From contig CAMDZU010000009.1 in NCBI GenBank assembly GCA_945910715.1, forward strand, positions 1 through 13,126: a stretch of 13,126 nucleotides of DNA. The letters are read 5' to 3'. How positions within the stretch are numbered: the stretch's first letter is position 1; every line of letters starts with the position of its first letter. The position numbers and the translations under genes were made by a program. The notes below the pieces were generated by a model. That model ran no database searches, was not told where the DNA came from, and saw only the letters and a program-made list of their open reading frames with translations. This DNA is from an uncultured Clostridia bacterium. Lineage in GTDB: Bacteria > Bacillota > Clostridia > Oscillospirales > Ruminococcaceae. Shown in pieces: positions 7,096 through 13,126 of this stretch.

Positions 7096-8991
7096 TTATC
7101 CTTCCTTTTGTTCTGCGGACGTGTCCGTCTGCAATGTGATAGGCTCACGGCTGTCGATTTTGCCTATGCCCTGTGACTGTGCATAAGCAAGAGCTCGCTC
7201 GCCGTAAGCGTAGATTATATATCCCTCAGCCCGTGCAAGCTCCGTAAGCGGAATATCCTTAGCCGCTCCCTTGAAGCGCAGCAATTGATTGTCGGGCATT
7301 ACTATAATGCAGTTTTCGGGTATTTCCTCCGAATCAAGGGTATAGCGCACAAGAATGTTCTGGTTGAGATACTGGAGCATTGTTGCGGTGTGACGGGCGG
7401 TTTTGTATGCAATAACCGGCGGTGCGTCCACCTGATTGTAAAGGTATTCCGTAACGGCAATGGTTTCAGCGTTTTTCACCCTTGATTCCTCGCTGCAAAG
7501 GGGCAGATAAACTGCGGCAACGCATACCGTGGAATAGGCGGTAATAACCGCAAAAACTCCTGCGCAGAGGAACTTTTTCCATTCCTTTGAGCAGCTTACA
7601 ATAACGATAAGCAGGGCAAGCACGCAGAATGCCGCCGAGGCTGTAAGGCAAAAGGTATCGTGGGTATAAAGAGCGGCAGGAGCTTCTCCTATCCGTAAAG
7701 GGAAAAGTGAAAGTATAGGCGAAAGCCGCACCTTGCCTGCATTAAGTATATCAGGCTCGGTAAAGAGGAAAAATGGGAGATACACAGCACCCAGCGCCGC
7801 CACACCCGAAAGAATATGGGGCAGCCCGATATCGTAAACGAAAAAGAAAATCAGCACGAAAAGGAGAGAAATGGGGATAACTCCGTCAAGGAAACGGCCG
7901 AAAATGGCTGCGTCCTGATATTCTCCGTAGCCCGAATTAAACTTGTAGAAGGTGCCGATAAGCAGGGTAAAGAACACCGTAAGGGCGGAAAAAACCGCAT
8001 ACAGAAGAAAGTCGGTACTGTATTTGCAGGGGGTTTTTCTGACCTTGCTCCTTATGAAAAGGGCGAAAACAATAACGAAAATGCCTATAGCAAGACCGCC
8101 GAAGCCCCATGTGGAGGTAACGAAGTAGTAAAGCTGGCCTACAAGGGTCTTGAAAAAGCGCTGTATTCCGTCCCCCTCAAAGCTTGCGGCAAGGGTTTCG
8201 GCAAAATTTTCGGCTGTGTTTTTAAGCTCCGCTCCCGAGGTCTGCCACACAAGACGCTGTATGAAATATGTAGTTATTCTTTCAAGGACGGCGGTGGCGG
8301 CAATTGCAGGGAAAAAGCTGCTGAAGCAGACGCTTTTCCGCTTGAAGCCTATTCTTGCGACAAGGGCTGTGATTATTACCGCCGCAACAACGCCTGTAAG
8401 CCGCTCGTGAGCCGCAAAGCACACCACGCACAGAAAGCCTGCCAGTATGGACAGCATGTGCTTGAAGCCGTAATGCTTTTCCGCTCCCGCTTTCATTACC
8501 ACCCATATAAGCAGCCACGGGAGAACGATTGAAACCGTTTCGTTCCAGATAAACTTGGTATGGGCGAAATATGTAACATAGCCGCCGCAGATAAGGGCGC
8601 AGAGTATAAGCTGTCGTGGCTTTTTTACCCCAAGCCTTGAAGCGATATTATAGGCAAGCAGCGGCACAAAGCTGACAAGCAGGGAGTTCATCACAAGAAG
8701 CGCCTTGTACTGCACATAGGGGTCGTTTGTCAGCAGCATTATTGGAGTGTAAAGCAGTCCCTGAATATAGCCGTAGAAATATTCCGTTCCCGACATTACT
8801 CCCGTCCAGTTTGCACCGCAGAAAAAGGCTCCCGTTGCGGCAACGCCGAATTCGTTGGGGTCAATGCTTGGCAGGGTCATTTGCAGGGAGAAAAAGGCGT
8901 TTACCGCAAACCATAAAATGAATATAACAAGCATTGCGCCCTTGTTGCCGTATTTGTTGTAGAATTTGTGGAACAAGCTCCTTATATTCAC
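7096..8991 (-). CDS. Large polytopic membrane protein, probable GT-C-fold glycosyltransferase
   Basis: The start is taken as GTG at 8991 (631 residues) because AGGTGA lies just upstream and it follows the preceding stop by 16 nt; a TTG at 9030 would add 13 residues but overlap the upstream gene. There are roughly ten or more hydrophobic helices. The first outer loop carries an acidic pair (D44 and E47 in SIDPNEFG) followed by an aromatic stretch containing YFYGY. This is the layout of GT-C glycosyltransferases (PMT/ArnT-like), which use lipid-linked sugars and act outside the membrane. After the last helices a soluble C-terminal region of about 110 residues follows. No close family is recognised and the substrate is unknown; another polytopic family remains possible. 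Confidence 0.6.
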   Translation of the reverse strand: MNIRSLFHKFYNKYGNKGAMLVIFILWFAVNAFFSLQMTLPSIDPNEFGVAATGAFFCGANWTGVMSGTEYFYGYIQGLLYTPIMLLTNDPYVQYKALLVMNSLLVSFVPLLAYNIASRLGVKKPRQLILCALICGGYVTYFAHTKFIWNETVSIVLPWLLIWVVMKAGAEKHYGFKHMLSILAGFLCVVCFAAHERLTGVVAAVIITALVARIGFKRKSVCFSSFFPAIAATAVLERITTYFIQRLVWQTSGAELKNTAENFAETLAASFEGDGIQRFFKTLVGQLYYFVTSTWGFGGLAIGIFVIVFALFIRSKVRKTPCKYSTDFLLYAVFSALTVFFTLLIGTFYKFNSGYGEYQDAAIFGRFLDGVIPISLLFVLIFFFVYDIGLPHILSGVAALGAVYLPFFLFTEPDILNAGKVRLSPILSLFPLRIGEAPAALYTHDTFCLTASAAFCVLALLIVIVSCSKEWKKFLCAGVFAVITAYSTVCVAAVYLPLCSEESRVKNAETIAVTEYLYNQVDAPPVIAYKTARHTATMLQYLNQNILVRYTLDSEEIPENCIIVMPDNQLLRFKGAAKDIPLTELARAEGYIIYAYGERALAYAQSQGIGKIDSREPITLQTDTSAEQKEG

Positions 8992-9007
8992 ATTATCACC
9001 TGCTTTC

Positions 9008-9961
9008 TTACATAAAGGGTTTAAATACAACCTGAACTACAATATAGGAAATAAGAGCAAGGACGGCAAGCCCCAGCACAGCAAAGCGCATACCGGGATT
9101 TCCTGCTCTGCCAAGAGCCGAGTAATATTCCTCGCTTGTGTCGTCCTCGAAATTCTCACGGATTGACTTGATTTTTTTCACCGCCCAGTTAAGGTACAGC
9201 CTGTCACCGAAAATTCCCATAATAATGGACAGGGCGATTGAAATATAATAGAAAATAGTATTAAGGGCAAGGTAGCCGGGATTTGACAGCATTGCCGAGG
9301 CAACCTCCGAGCCGTAATAGGTGCCCATAATGAACAGCATTTGGGGAATACTGAACAGCACATAGGCAAAGGTAAGCAGAATTGCGGGAATATACATTCT
9401 GCGGTAAAACTGGTATATTGGCGTCAGAAACAGGGCGAAAACGTTGAGGGAGGCTTTCTTTCCCGTTAAAGCCATTGTTTTGAGGAGATTTGCGGTGTAA
9501 GCCCCTTTTCCGGGATAGGGACAAAGAAAGCGGTTAAGCTCCATTTCGCTTACGCCCATAAACTTTTTCTCGGTGTTGCTTTCGCTGTTGCGGTAGAAAT
9601 TGTCCTCCTGCTCCTTAAACCATTGTTCAAGGTTTTCCTCCTGACCGAAAAAGTCGGTATTCTGACTGTGGGTCTGACCTGTGCGGTCGTAGGTGGTGCG
9701 GTTCTCGTCGGTGAAAACAGTGTCGGGACCCTTGTATTCGGGGTCGGGAGGGAAATAGGGGGGAGTGTCGGTTTTCTGCTTGGGGATTTCGGGCTTCCAC
9801 TCAAAGCCTGTGCCGTGCTTGTCGGCGTAGGGGCAATGCCCTAACTTTTCCCAGCATATCCTGTGAACGGGAGCGCCGCAGTCGGGGCAGGTGACAATGT
9901 CCTCATCTCCTGCAAAATATCCCTTGCAGCAGGCGCATCTCTGCTTTAAATATGGATTCAT
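9008..9961 (-). CDS. Prokaryotic RING-finger protein with DUF2628-like membrane domain
   Basis: A 317-residue protein. Residues 9-43 form a zinc-binding RING-like module with C9, C12, C25, C28, H33, C36 and C43, in the context CPDCGAPVHRICWE, which matches the prokaryotic RING family 1 pattern (Prok-RING_1). A low-complexity, Pro/Asp/Gln-rich linker follows (about 50-135). Residues about 136-170 hold a short conserved block reading GVSEMELNRFL and TGKKASLN. Residues about 172-312 contain about four hydrophobic helices with the YRRMY and LYLNWAVKKI features of DUF2628 proteins. The RING probably faces the cytoplasm. Whether it binds partners or has ubiquitin-ligase-like chemistry is unknown; no E1/E2-like gene is present. 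The start has AAAGGAT upstream and lies 17 nt after the RnfE-like stop. Confidence 0.8.
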   Translation of the reverse strand: MNPYLKQRCACCKGYFAGDEDIVTCPDCGAPVHRICWEKLGHCPYADKHGTGFEWKPEIPKQKTDTPPYFPPDPEYKGPDTVFTDENRTTYDRTGQTHSQNTDFFGQEENLEQWFKEQEDNFYRNSESNTEKKFMGVSEMELNRFLCPYPGKGAYTANLLKTMALTGKKASLNVFALFLTPIYQFYRRMYIPAILLTFAYVLFSIPQMLFIMGTYYGSEVASAMLSNPGYLALNTIFYYISIALSIIMGIFGDRLYLNWAVKKIKSIRENFEDDTSEEYYSALGRAGNPGMRFAVLGLAVLALISYIVVQVVFKPFM

Positions 9962-9978
9962 AGCGTATCCTTTCTTTG

Positions 9979-10626
9979 TTATTCGCCGTTTATTTTCTCT
10001 ATTTTAGCGGGGTCGGCGATATTGCCCCCACGGCGGTTCTTTCTTGCGTTGTAAAGCGCCCTGCAAAGGCCTGCCAGCACGCCTACAAGAATATATCCGC
10101 CGAAAGCGGTTTCAAGGGCAGGCACGTCAAAGGGCATTTTAATTACAGTATTGCCTATTGCGCCGTTAATAAGCAAATCTCTTATGCTGCCCACAATCAT
10201 GCAGGCAAAATCAAAGCCCAGTATGTACATTATTACGTCGGCTATCATAGGGCGGATCGGTCTTAGGTAAAAGCGGCTTTCCGTTTTGGAGAGAATAAGG
10301 GGGTTTGCAACTAAAATGGGGATATAAACTCCTGCCCAGTCGATTTGCAGCTGATAATAGTAATTCAGAAAGGCAAAGACGGGCATATACACAATTGACG
10401 CTACCAGAGCGTAAATGATAATTCTCACGGTATAGACGATTTTTCTCGGTATAAAGCGGCAGATAAGCACTGTCACAAAGGTGACCGCCGAGAAAATCAT
10501 ACAGATAATCGCCGCCTTTTCAAAGTTGGTTGCAGCGGCAATAACCGGGGCGATAAGCGCGCCGCTCATCAGCACGATATTCTGTTTTATAAGACCGTCC
10601 GAAAGGCTGGCTTGTTTTTTTGACAT
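9979..10626 (-). CDS. RnfE/NqrD-like membrane subunit lacking iron-sulfur cysteines
   Basis: A 215-residue protein with about six hydrophobic helices, matching the RnfA/RnfE/NqrD/NqrE fold. The correspondences are SDGLIKQNIVL for the family's N-terminal GLWKNNPVL-type start, GVYIPILVANPLIL (99-112) for GIFIPLIVTNCIVV, and a late IVGSIRDLLINGAI (144-157) for the VLGSLREIIGNGT segment. In the known family one Cys lies in helix 1 (GLCP) and one after the mid-protein Asn (TNC); together with the sister subunit they hold a membrane [2Fe-2S] cluster. Here these positions are A26 (LIAP) and P109 (ANP). Two other cysteines in the family order are not apparent. The start has an AAGGAT site overlapping the upstream stop, 4 nt away. 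It is likely partnered with the RnfD-like protein, but not a normal redox subunit. Confidence 0.75.
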   Translation of the reverse strand: MSKKQASLSDGLIKQNIVLMSGALIAPVIAAATNFEKAAIICMIFSAVTFVTVLICRFIPRKIVYTVRIIIYALVASIVYMPVFAFLNYYYQLQIDWAGVYIPILVANPLILSKTESRFYLRPIRPMIADVIMYILGFDFACMIVGSIRDLLINGAIGNTVIKMPFDVPALETAFGGYILVGVLAGLCRALYNARKNRRGGNIADPAKIEKINGE

Positions 10627-10630
10627 GGTA

Positions 10631-12001
10631 TTATCCTTTTTTCTTCTTCTTTTTATCGTTTGTTTTTCGTGGCTGCTTTATATGGTAGCTTTCCGCAAGC
10701 CTGGTTTCCATACTTACGGCGTCACGGCTTTTCTCGTGCTTTTCGTGGAAAACCTCCTCGCGGAGAGAGGTCATAAAGCTTTTCTGCTCAGGCTTTTTCT
10801 TTCGGGGTTTTTCCTCGCTTTTCCCCGTAAAGCCCCATTTTCTGCGGTTTATCTTGGTAACCTTGTTGTCAATGGGCGGCATATTATAATTAGTCGGCGG
10901 TACAATAATTTCCATAGTGTCCGTAAGCTTGGGAGTTTTGCCCGACTGTGCGTCGTCCTTTACCTTTTCAAAGGTGCCTATATGGGATTTTACAAAGCGG
11001 AAAGCCTTTTTAGCGTTTTGAATAATTCCCTCGGCAAATCGGTCGATATGGACGGAAATTGCGTTTGCAAGGAGCAATACGAAAACAAAGCCTGCCTCAA
11101 CCTTACCGAAATGTCTGAATACCACCGCAAGGACGCCTATCAGCGTGCCGTAAAGCAGTCTGCCGAAAACAGTTTTGGGTATAGTCTGAGGGTCGCTTGC
11201 AAGGAAAATGAAGCCGAAAAGCAGATAGCCGCTGATAAGCTCCACAATAATTGCGTTGCTGATATTCTCATAGAGGGGGAAAAACAATGACCCTGCGGCA
11301 AAGGCGGCAAGTCCCGAAAGGGTTACGGAAAGGGACAATGACCGTCTGCAAAGGAGCACTAAGCTGCATACCGTCAGCACCAGAACATGGGTTGTGCCGA
11401 TGGGACCCAAAAAGTTGCCCAGAAGTACGTCTGTTGTGGAAAGAGTCTGGGCGGTGCCCATTTTCATAAGGAAGCTTTCAAGTCCCGAGGAAAGAGGCGC
11501 AGTTACCGTGCCCCATAATTCAAGCTCCGCTCCTGCCTTTGGATAAAGGAGCATTTTTTCGGGATAGCAGATTACAAGGAATGCAAGGGAAACGCAGGCA
11601 GGATTGAAAATGTAGTTGTCCTTGCCGCCGAAAATGTGCTTGACGCCCATTGCCAGCGCCGCTCCGAAAACAACAAGCCCGTAGTCAATGCTTGCAGGCA
11701 TCATCAGCGCAATGCAGAAGCCTGTGGCAAAGGTGGATAAATCCTTGGGGTTGTAGGTCTTGCGGCTCAGCCTGCAGCAGATATAATCGGAGAGCATACA
11801 GAAGGCGATTGAAACCGCTACTATAATAATTGCTCTTACGCCGCTTTTCCACACCGCCATTGCGGTAAGTGCGGCAAAGCAGATAAGCTGATCCATATAA
11901 ATCTGTTTTGGCTTTTTCGGAGGCATTTTTTCCCTGTAAAAGCCTTTGGGCTTACGTTTTTTAACGTCTGTATCAACGGTTAAAACCTGAGTTTCGGACA
12001 T
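10631..12001 (-). CDS. RnfD/NqrB-like membrane protein without the flavin threonine, long basic tail
   Basis: Start ATG at 12001 (456 residues) with AGAAAGG 7 nt upstream; an upstream TTG at 12058 lies inside the divergent gene and is unlikely. The membrane part (about 35-320) carries family marks: GVKHIFGG followed by FNPA (119-135), LLGNFLGPIG (193-202) and SDPQTIP (269-275), matching the FMATDP segment. RnfD/NqrB normally bind FMN covalently to the Thr of an S/D-G-A-T motif just before the LLG stretch. The best match here is SSGLE (171-175), with Glu (E175) in that place, so the flavin bond should be impossible. Residues about 322-456 are a soluble, Lys/Arg-rich tail ending in a lysine run, absent from ordinary RnfD. 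It is first in the minus-strand run. Confidence 0.75.
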   Translation of the reverse strand: MSETQVLTVDTDVKKRKPKGFYREKMPPKKPKQIYMDQLICFAALTAMAVWKSGVRAIIIVAVSIAFCMLSDYICCRLSRKTYNPKDLSTFATGFCIALMMPASIDYGLVVFGAALAMGVKHIFGGKDNYIFNPACVSLAFLVICYPEKMLLYPKAGAELELWGTVTAPLSSGLESFLMKMGTAQTLSTTDVLLGNFLGPIGTTHVLVLTVCSLVLLCRRSLSLSVTLSGLAAFAAGSLFFPLYENISNAIIVELISGYLLFGFIFLASDPQTIPKTVFGRLLYGTLIGVLAVVFRHFGKVEAGFVFVLLLANAISVHIDRFAEGIIQNAKKAFRFVKSHIGTFEKVKDDAQSGKTPKLTDTMEIIVPPTNYNMPPIDNKVTKINRRKWGFTGKSEEKPRKKKPEQKSFMTSLREEVFHEKHEKSRDAVSMETRLAESYHIKQPRKTNDKKKKKKG

Positions 12002-12006
12002 ATAAT
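12001..12006 (+). promoter_or_regulatory. Possible -10 box for mecA
   Basis: TATAAT lies on the start codon of the divergent RnfD-like gene, placing a start near 12013, just ahead of the mecA ribosome site. The matching -35 region (about 11977-11983) is poor, so this is only a candidate. Confidence 0.35.
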
Positions 12007-12021
12007 AACCTTTCTGCAAAT

Positions 12022-12030
12022 AAGGAGGTG
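12022..12030 (+). promoter_or_regulatory. Strong ribosome binding site of mecA
   Basis: AAGGAGGTG, a perfect extended Shine-Dalgarno match, ends 6 nt before the ATG at 12037 and fixes that start. The divergent gene's own site (AGAAAGG on the minus strand) is at 12015-12009, so the 35-bp gap is filled by the two ribosome sites. Confidence 0.85.
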
Positions 12031-12036
12031 CTTTGA

Positions 12037-12630
12037 ATGAAAATTGACGTGCTGTCAAACAGCACCGTTAAAATAACCCTTTCGGGAGGCGATATGAAGG
12101 AATACGACCTGTGTTACGAAAACCTTTCACGGAAAAGCCCCGACACCGGAAGGCTGCTTGGGGAGGTGCTGAAGGCGGTAAGCCTTGAAAGCGACATTTT
12201 CTTTGACGCCAACGCAGACCGCTTGTTTATCGAAGCCTTTCCCCGCAGCGACGGAGGGTGTATGCTTTACATTTCTAGCCTTGAAGAGGAGGAAAAGCCC
12301 TCAAAGCCAAAGCGGAGCAAAGCCGCCGAAAAGGTCTGTCCTCTGCTTATCTGCCTTGTTGACGGGGTGGAAAGTCTTGGGGGACTTTGCCGCAGTCTGT
12401 GCAGCTTAAAGGAGCGGAATGGAATTTGTTTCAGCTCCTCCGTTTACGGCGACGGCGGCTCATACTGGCTCACCGTGGAGGCCGAAAGTAATACGGCAAG
12501 GCTGGAGGCTGTTATGCGTGAATACGGCAATGTGTATTCCGACCGCCTTTCTGCGGCGGCGCTTTCCGAGCATTGCTCCGAAATAGCCTGCGGCAACGGG
12601 GCGGAGATTATCGCCGATAGTATCGGTTAG
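12037..12630 (+). CDS. mecA: MecA-family adaptor protein
   Basis: A 197-residue protein; B. subtilis MecA is 218. The N-terminal domain (1-80) matches MecA closely: MKIDVLSNSTVKITLSGGDM, EYDLCYENL, a GRLLGEVLKAV helix, FIEAFPRSDGGCMLYIS. An acidic and basic linker (about 81-99) follows, then the C-terminal domain (100-197) with YWLTVEA and a LSEHCSEIA ending like the MecA LxEHGK segment. MecA proteins deliver substrates such as ComK to the ClpCP protease in Bacillus; the C-terminal domain contacts ClpC. Its targets in this organism are unknown. It reads away from the minus-strand run with a 35-bp gap. No clear intrinsic terminator follows the stop directly; the first G/C hairpin lies about 80 bp downstream. 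Confidence 0.88.
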   Translation: MKIDVLSNSTVKITLSGGDMKEYDLCYENLSRKSPDTGRLLGEVLKAVSLESDIFFDANADRLFIEAFPRSDGGCMLYISSLEEEEKPSKPKRSKAAEKVCPLLICLVDGVESLGGLCRSLCSLKERNGICFSSSVYGDGGSYWLTVEAESNTARLEAVMREYGNVYSDRLSAAALSEHCSEIACGNGAEIIADSIG

Positions 12631-12663
12631 GCACAAAAGCCCACTTTACTATATATAATATAC

Positions 12664-12692
12664 ATTATAGCAGAAAAGCGTGGTTTTTGCAA
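12664..12692 (-). promoter_or_regulatory. Promoter-like sequence reading antisense into mecA
   Basis: On the minus strand TTGCAA (12692-12687) is followed after exactly 17 nt by TATAAT (12669-12664), preceded by TG one base away (an extended -10). This is the best promoter-like sequence near the head of the minus-strand run. It would start RNA near 12657, run antisense through all of mecA, and reach the RnfD-like start at 12001. Confidence 0.5.
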
Positions 12693-12712
12693 TAGCGGAA
12701 AAAGAATAAAAA

Positions 12713-12727
12713 GGGGCTGCTCGCCCC
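12713..12727. repeat. G/C-block hairpin 1
   Basis: GGGGC and GCCCC enclose the loop TGCTC. The right arm is followed by an extra C, so it resembles hairpins 3 and 4 with a slightly shorter stem and one loop change. It is the first hairpin after mecA. Confidence 0.7.
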
Positions 12728-12736
12728 CATTGGTTT

Positions 12737-12786
12737 TCCCCTCGTTGTGGGGATTGGGGGCTTTGCCCCCTTTGACCCCTGTTTTT
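12737..12786 (+). terminator. Nested G/C hairpin with T-run, terminator-like
   Basis: TCCCC (12737-12741) can pair with GGGGA (12749-12753). Then GGGGGC (12756-12761) and GCCCCC (12765-12770) form a tight 3-nt-loop hairpin, which GGGG (12749-12752) and CCCC (12776-12779) can enclose. A TTTTT run (12782-12786) follows, making this the best intrinsic terminator candidate for mecA on the plus strand. Confidence 0.5.
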
Positions 12787-12817
12787 GTGTTTGTTTGGTT
12801 TTATATGTTGGTGCGGA

Positions 12818-12834
12818 GGGGGCTACTCGCCCCC
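12818..12834. repeat. G/C-block hairpin 3
   Basis: GGGGGCTACTCGCCCCC: a 6-bp stem with loop TACTC, followed by a T-rich stretch. It is identical over 17 bases to hairpin 4, 61 bp further on, and the preceding bases (TTGGT, then GAG) are shared too. Confidence 0.75.
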
Positions 12835-12878
12835 TGATTTTGTTTTATGTTGGTTATAATTTTTTAAGTTGGTTCAGA

Positions 12879-12895
12879 GGGGGCTACTCGCCCCC
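12879..12895. repeat. G/C-block hairpin 4
   Basis: A second exact copy of GGGGGCTACTCGCCCCC. With hairpins 1 and 3 it makes a small family in which stems are kept and loops vary. Confidence 0.75.
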
Positions 12896-12938
12896 TTGAT
12901 AGTCTTGTATCTGATTATAAGGTTGCCGCAACCCCTCG

Positions 12939-12968
12939 CCCTTTTCTTTGCCTGCACAAAGAAAAGGG
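12939..12968. repeat. 12-bp perfect inverted repeat
   Basis: CCCTTTTCTTTG (12939-12950) and CAAAGAAAAGGG (12957-12968) are perfect complements with a 6-nt loop. A small GGTTG/CAACC hairpin lies just before it (12921-12933). No protein or T-run explains it. Confidence 0.7.
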
Positions 12969-12978
12969 AAAAGAAATG

Positions 12979-13030
12979 CACTCGCTCACGCGCCGCGAGT
13001 GGCTTTGTGAAACTCGCAAAGCGAGTTTCA
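12979..13030. repeat. Two adjacent perfect inverted repeats
   Basis: CACTCGC (12979-12985) pairs with GCGAGTG (12995-13001). Directly after it TGAAACTCGC (13008-13017) pairs with GCGAGTTTCA (13021-13030) around an AAA loop. Both share the core ACTCGC/GCGAGT, so arms could also pair across the two hairpins, giving alternative folds. Confidence 0.65.
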
Positions 13031-13038
13031 AGGGGTGT

Positions 13039-13057
13039 AGTGCTTGTCGGCACTTTT
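13039..13057 (+). terminator. Weak terminator-like hairpin
   Basis: AGTGC (13039-13043) pairs with GCACT (13050-13054), followed by TTT. The stem is short, so it may be one more part of the hairpin mosaic. Confidence 0.3.
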
Positions 13058-13126
13058 CTAAGAAGGATTATGCTTGTGAAAGGCGCAGTCCGTGTACTAC
13101 TCTCATTAAAAACGTTGGTGTGACTT

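Larger units (their letters stand above)
12631..13126. other. Gene-free repeat-rich region downstream of mecA
   Basis: About 500 bp without a convincing gene. After an A/T-rich stretch carrying the minus-strand promoter-like sequence come at least seven perfect hairpins, described separately. The part from about 12713 to 13057 looks like one composite dispersed element. It continues to, or beyond, the window edge, so its far boundary is unknown. Confidence 0.6.

Noticed and set aside
7816..8532. Plus-strand open frame of 238 codons inside the GT-C-like gene
   Set aside because: Low-complexity Lys/Gly-rich translation without a domain. The minus strand shows consistent membrane-protein coding through the same bases.
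8992..9030. TTG at 9030 as start of the GT-C-like gene
   Set aside because: It would overlap the upstream gene, whereas GTG at 8991 has a well-placed AGGTGA and lies 16 nt past that gene's stop.
10481..11290. Plus-strand open frame of 269 codons across the two Rnf-like genes
   Set aside because: It spans the boundary of two well-supported minus-strand genes and has no ribosome site or family motif.
12002..12058. TTGACA at 12058-12053 on the minus strand as the -35 box of the main run
   Set aside because: No acceptable -10 sequence is found 16-18 nt downstream, where the bases read about CAAAGC.
12713..12895. CRISPR-like array from the repeated 17-base hairpin
   Set aside because: Only two exact copies and irregular spacing (105 and 61 bp between hairpins), with no cas genes.
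12869..13123. Possible 84-residue protein in the repeat region
   Set aside because: It starts next to a G/C hairpin, runs through four inverted repeats and has no ribosome site. Its basic translation follows directly from the repeats.

Overview
The window looks like chromosome from a gut-type Clostridia (Bacillota), most like the Ruminococcaceae/Oscillospirales. The grounds are strong AGGAGG ribosome sites, a MecA-family adaptor, an rsmI gene placed after a YabB/TrmN6-type methyltransferase, a Ktr-type potassium channel, and a prokaryotic RING-DUF2628 membrane protein. No rRNA, tRNA, transposase, phage gene or CRISPR array is visible. All assignments come from reading motifs; no database search was run.

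Positions 1-2652 (+ strand) hold three tightly coupled signalling genes. The first is cut by the window edge: a receiver domain whose phospho-accepting Asp is Asn, joined to a GGDEF-like domain without its catalytic motif. The second is a stand-alone divergent receiver. The third is a PAS-like/degenerate GGDEF/intact EAL protein, so the only cyclic-di-GMP enzyme activity predicted is degradation. The cluster ends at a strong hairpin shared with the convergent run.

Positions 2672-12001 (- strand) hold nine codirectional genes with almost no gaps. In transcription order they are an RnfD/NqrB-like protein, an RnfE/NqrD-like protein, a RING-DUF2628 membrane protein, a large GT-C-like membrane protein, a TrkH/KtrB potassium subunit, a TrmN6-type methyltransferase, RsmI, then (behind a likely internal promoter) a 47-residue membrane peptide and a membrane-anchored Amidase_6-like protein. 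The Rnf/Nqr-like pair keeps the family fold signatures but appears to lack the residues that hold the covalent flavin and the membrane iron-sulfur cluster. The Amidase_6-like protein lacks the catalytic Cys and His. These two cases are the most interesting content.

Positions 12037-12630 (+ strand) hold a mecA-type adaptor, divergent from the run with only 35 bp between start codons. A good sigma-A-type promoter lies beyond mecA and points back through it, so the minus-strand run may have a long leader antisense to mecA.

Positions 12631-13126 hold no convincing gene. They contain a dense mosaic of perfect hairpins: several G/C-block stem-loops, then a 12-bp, a 7-bp and a 10-bp inverted repeat. 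This looks like a dispersed intergenic repeat element.
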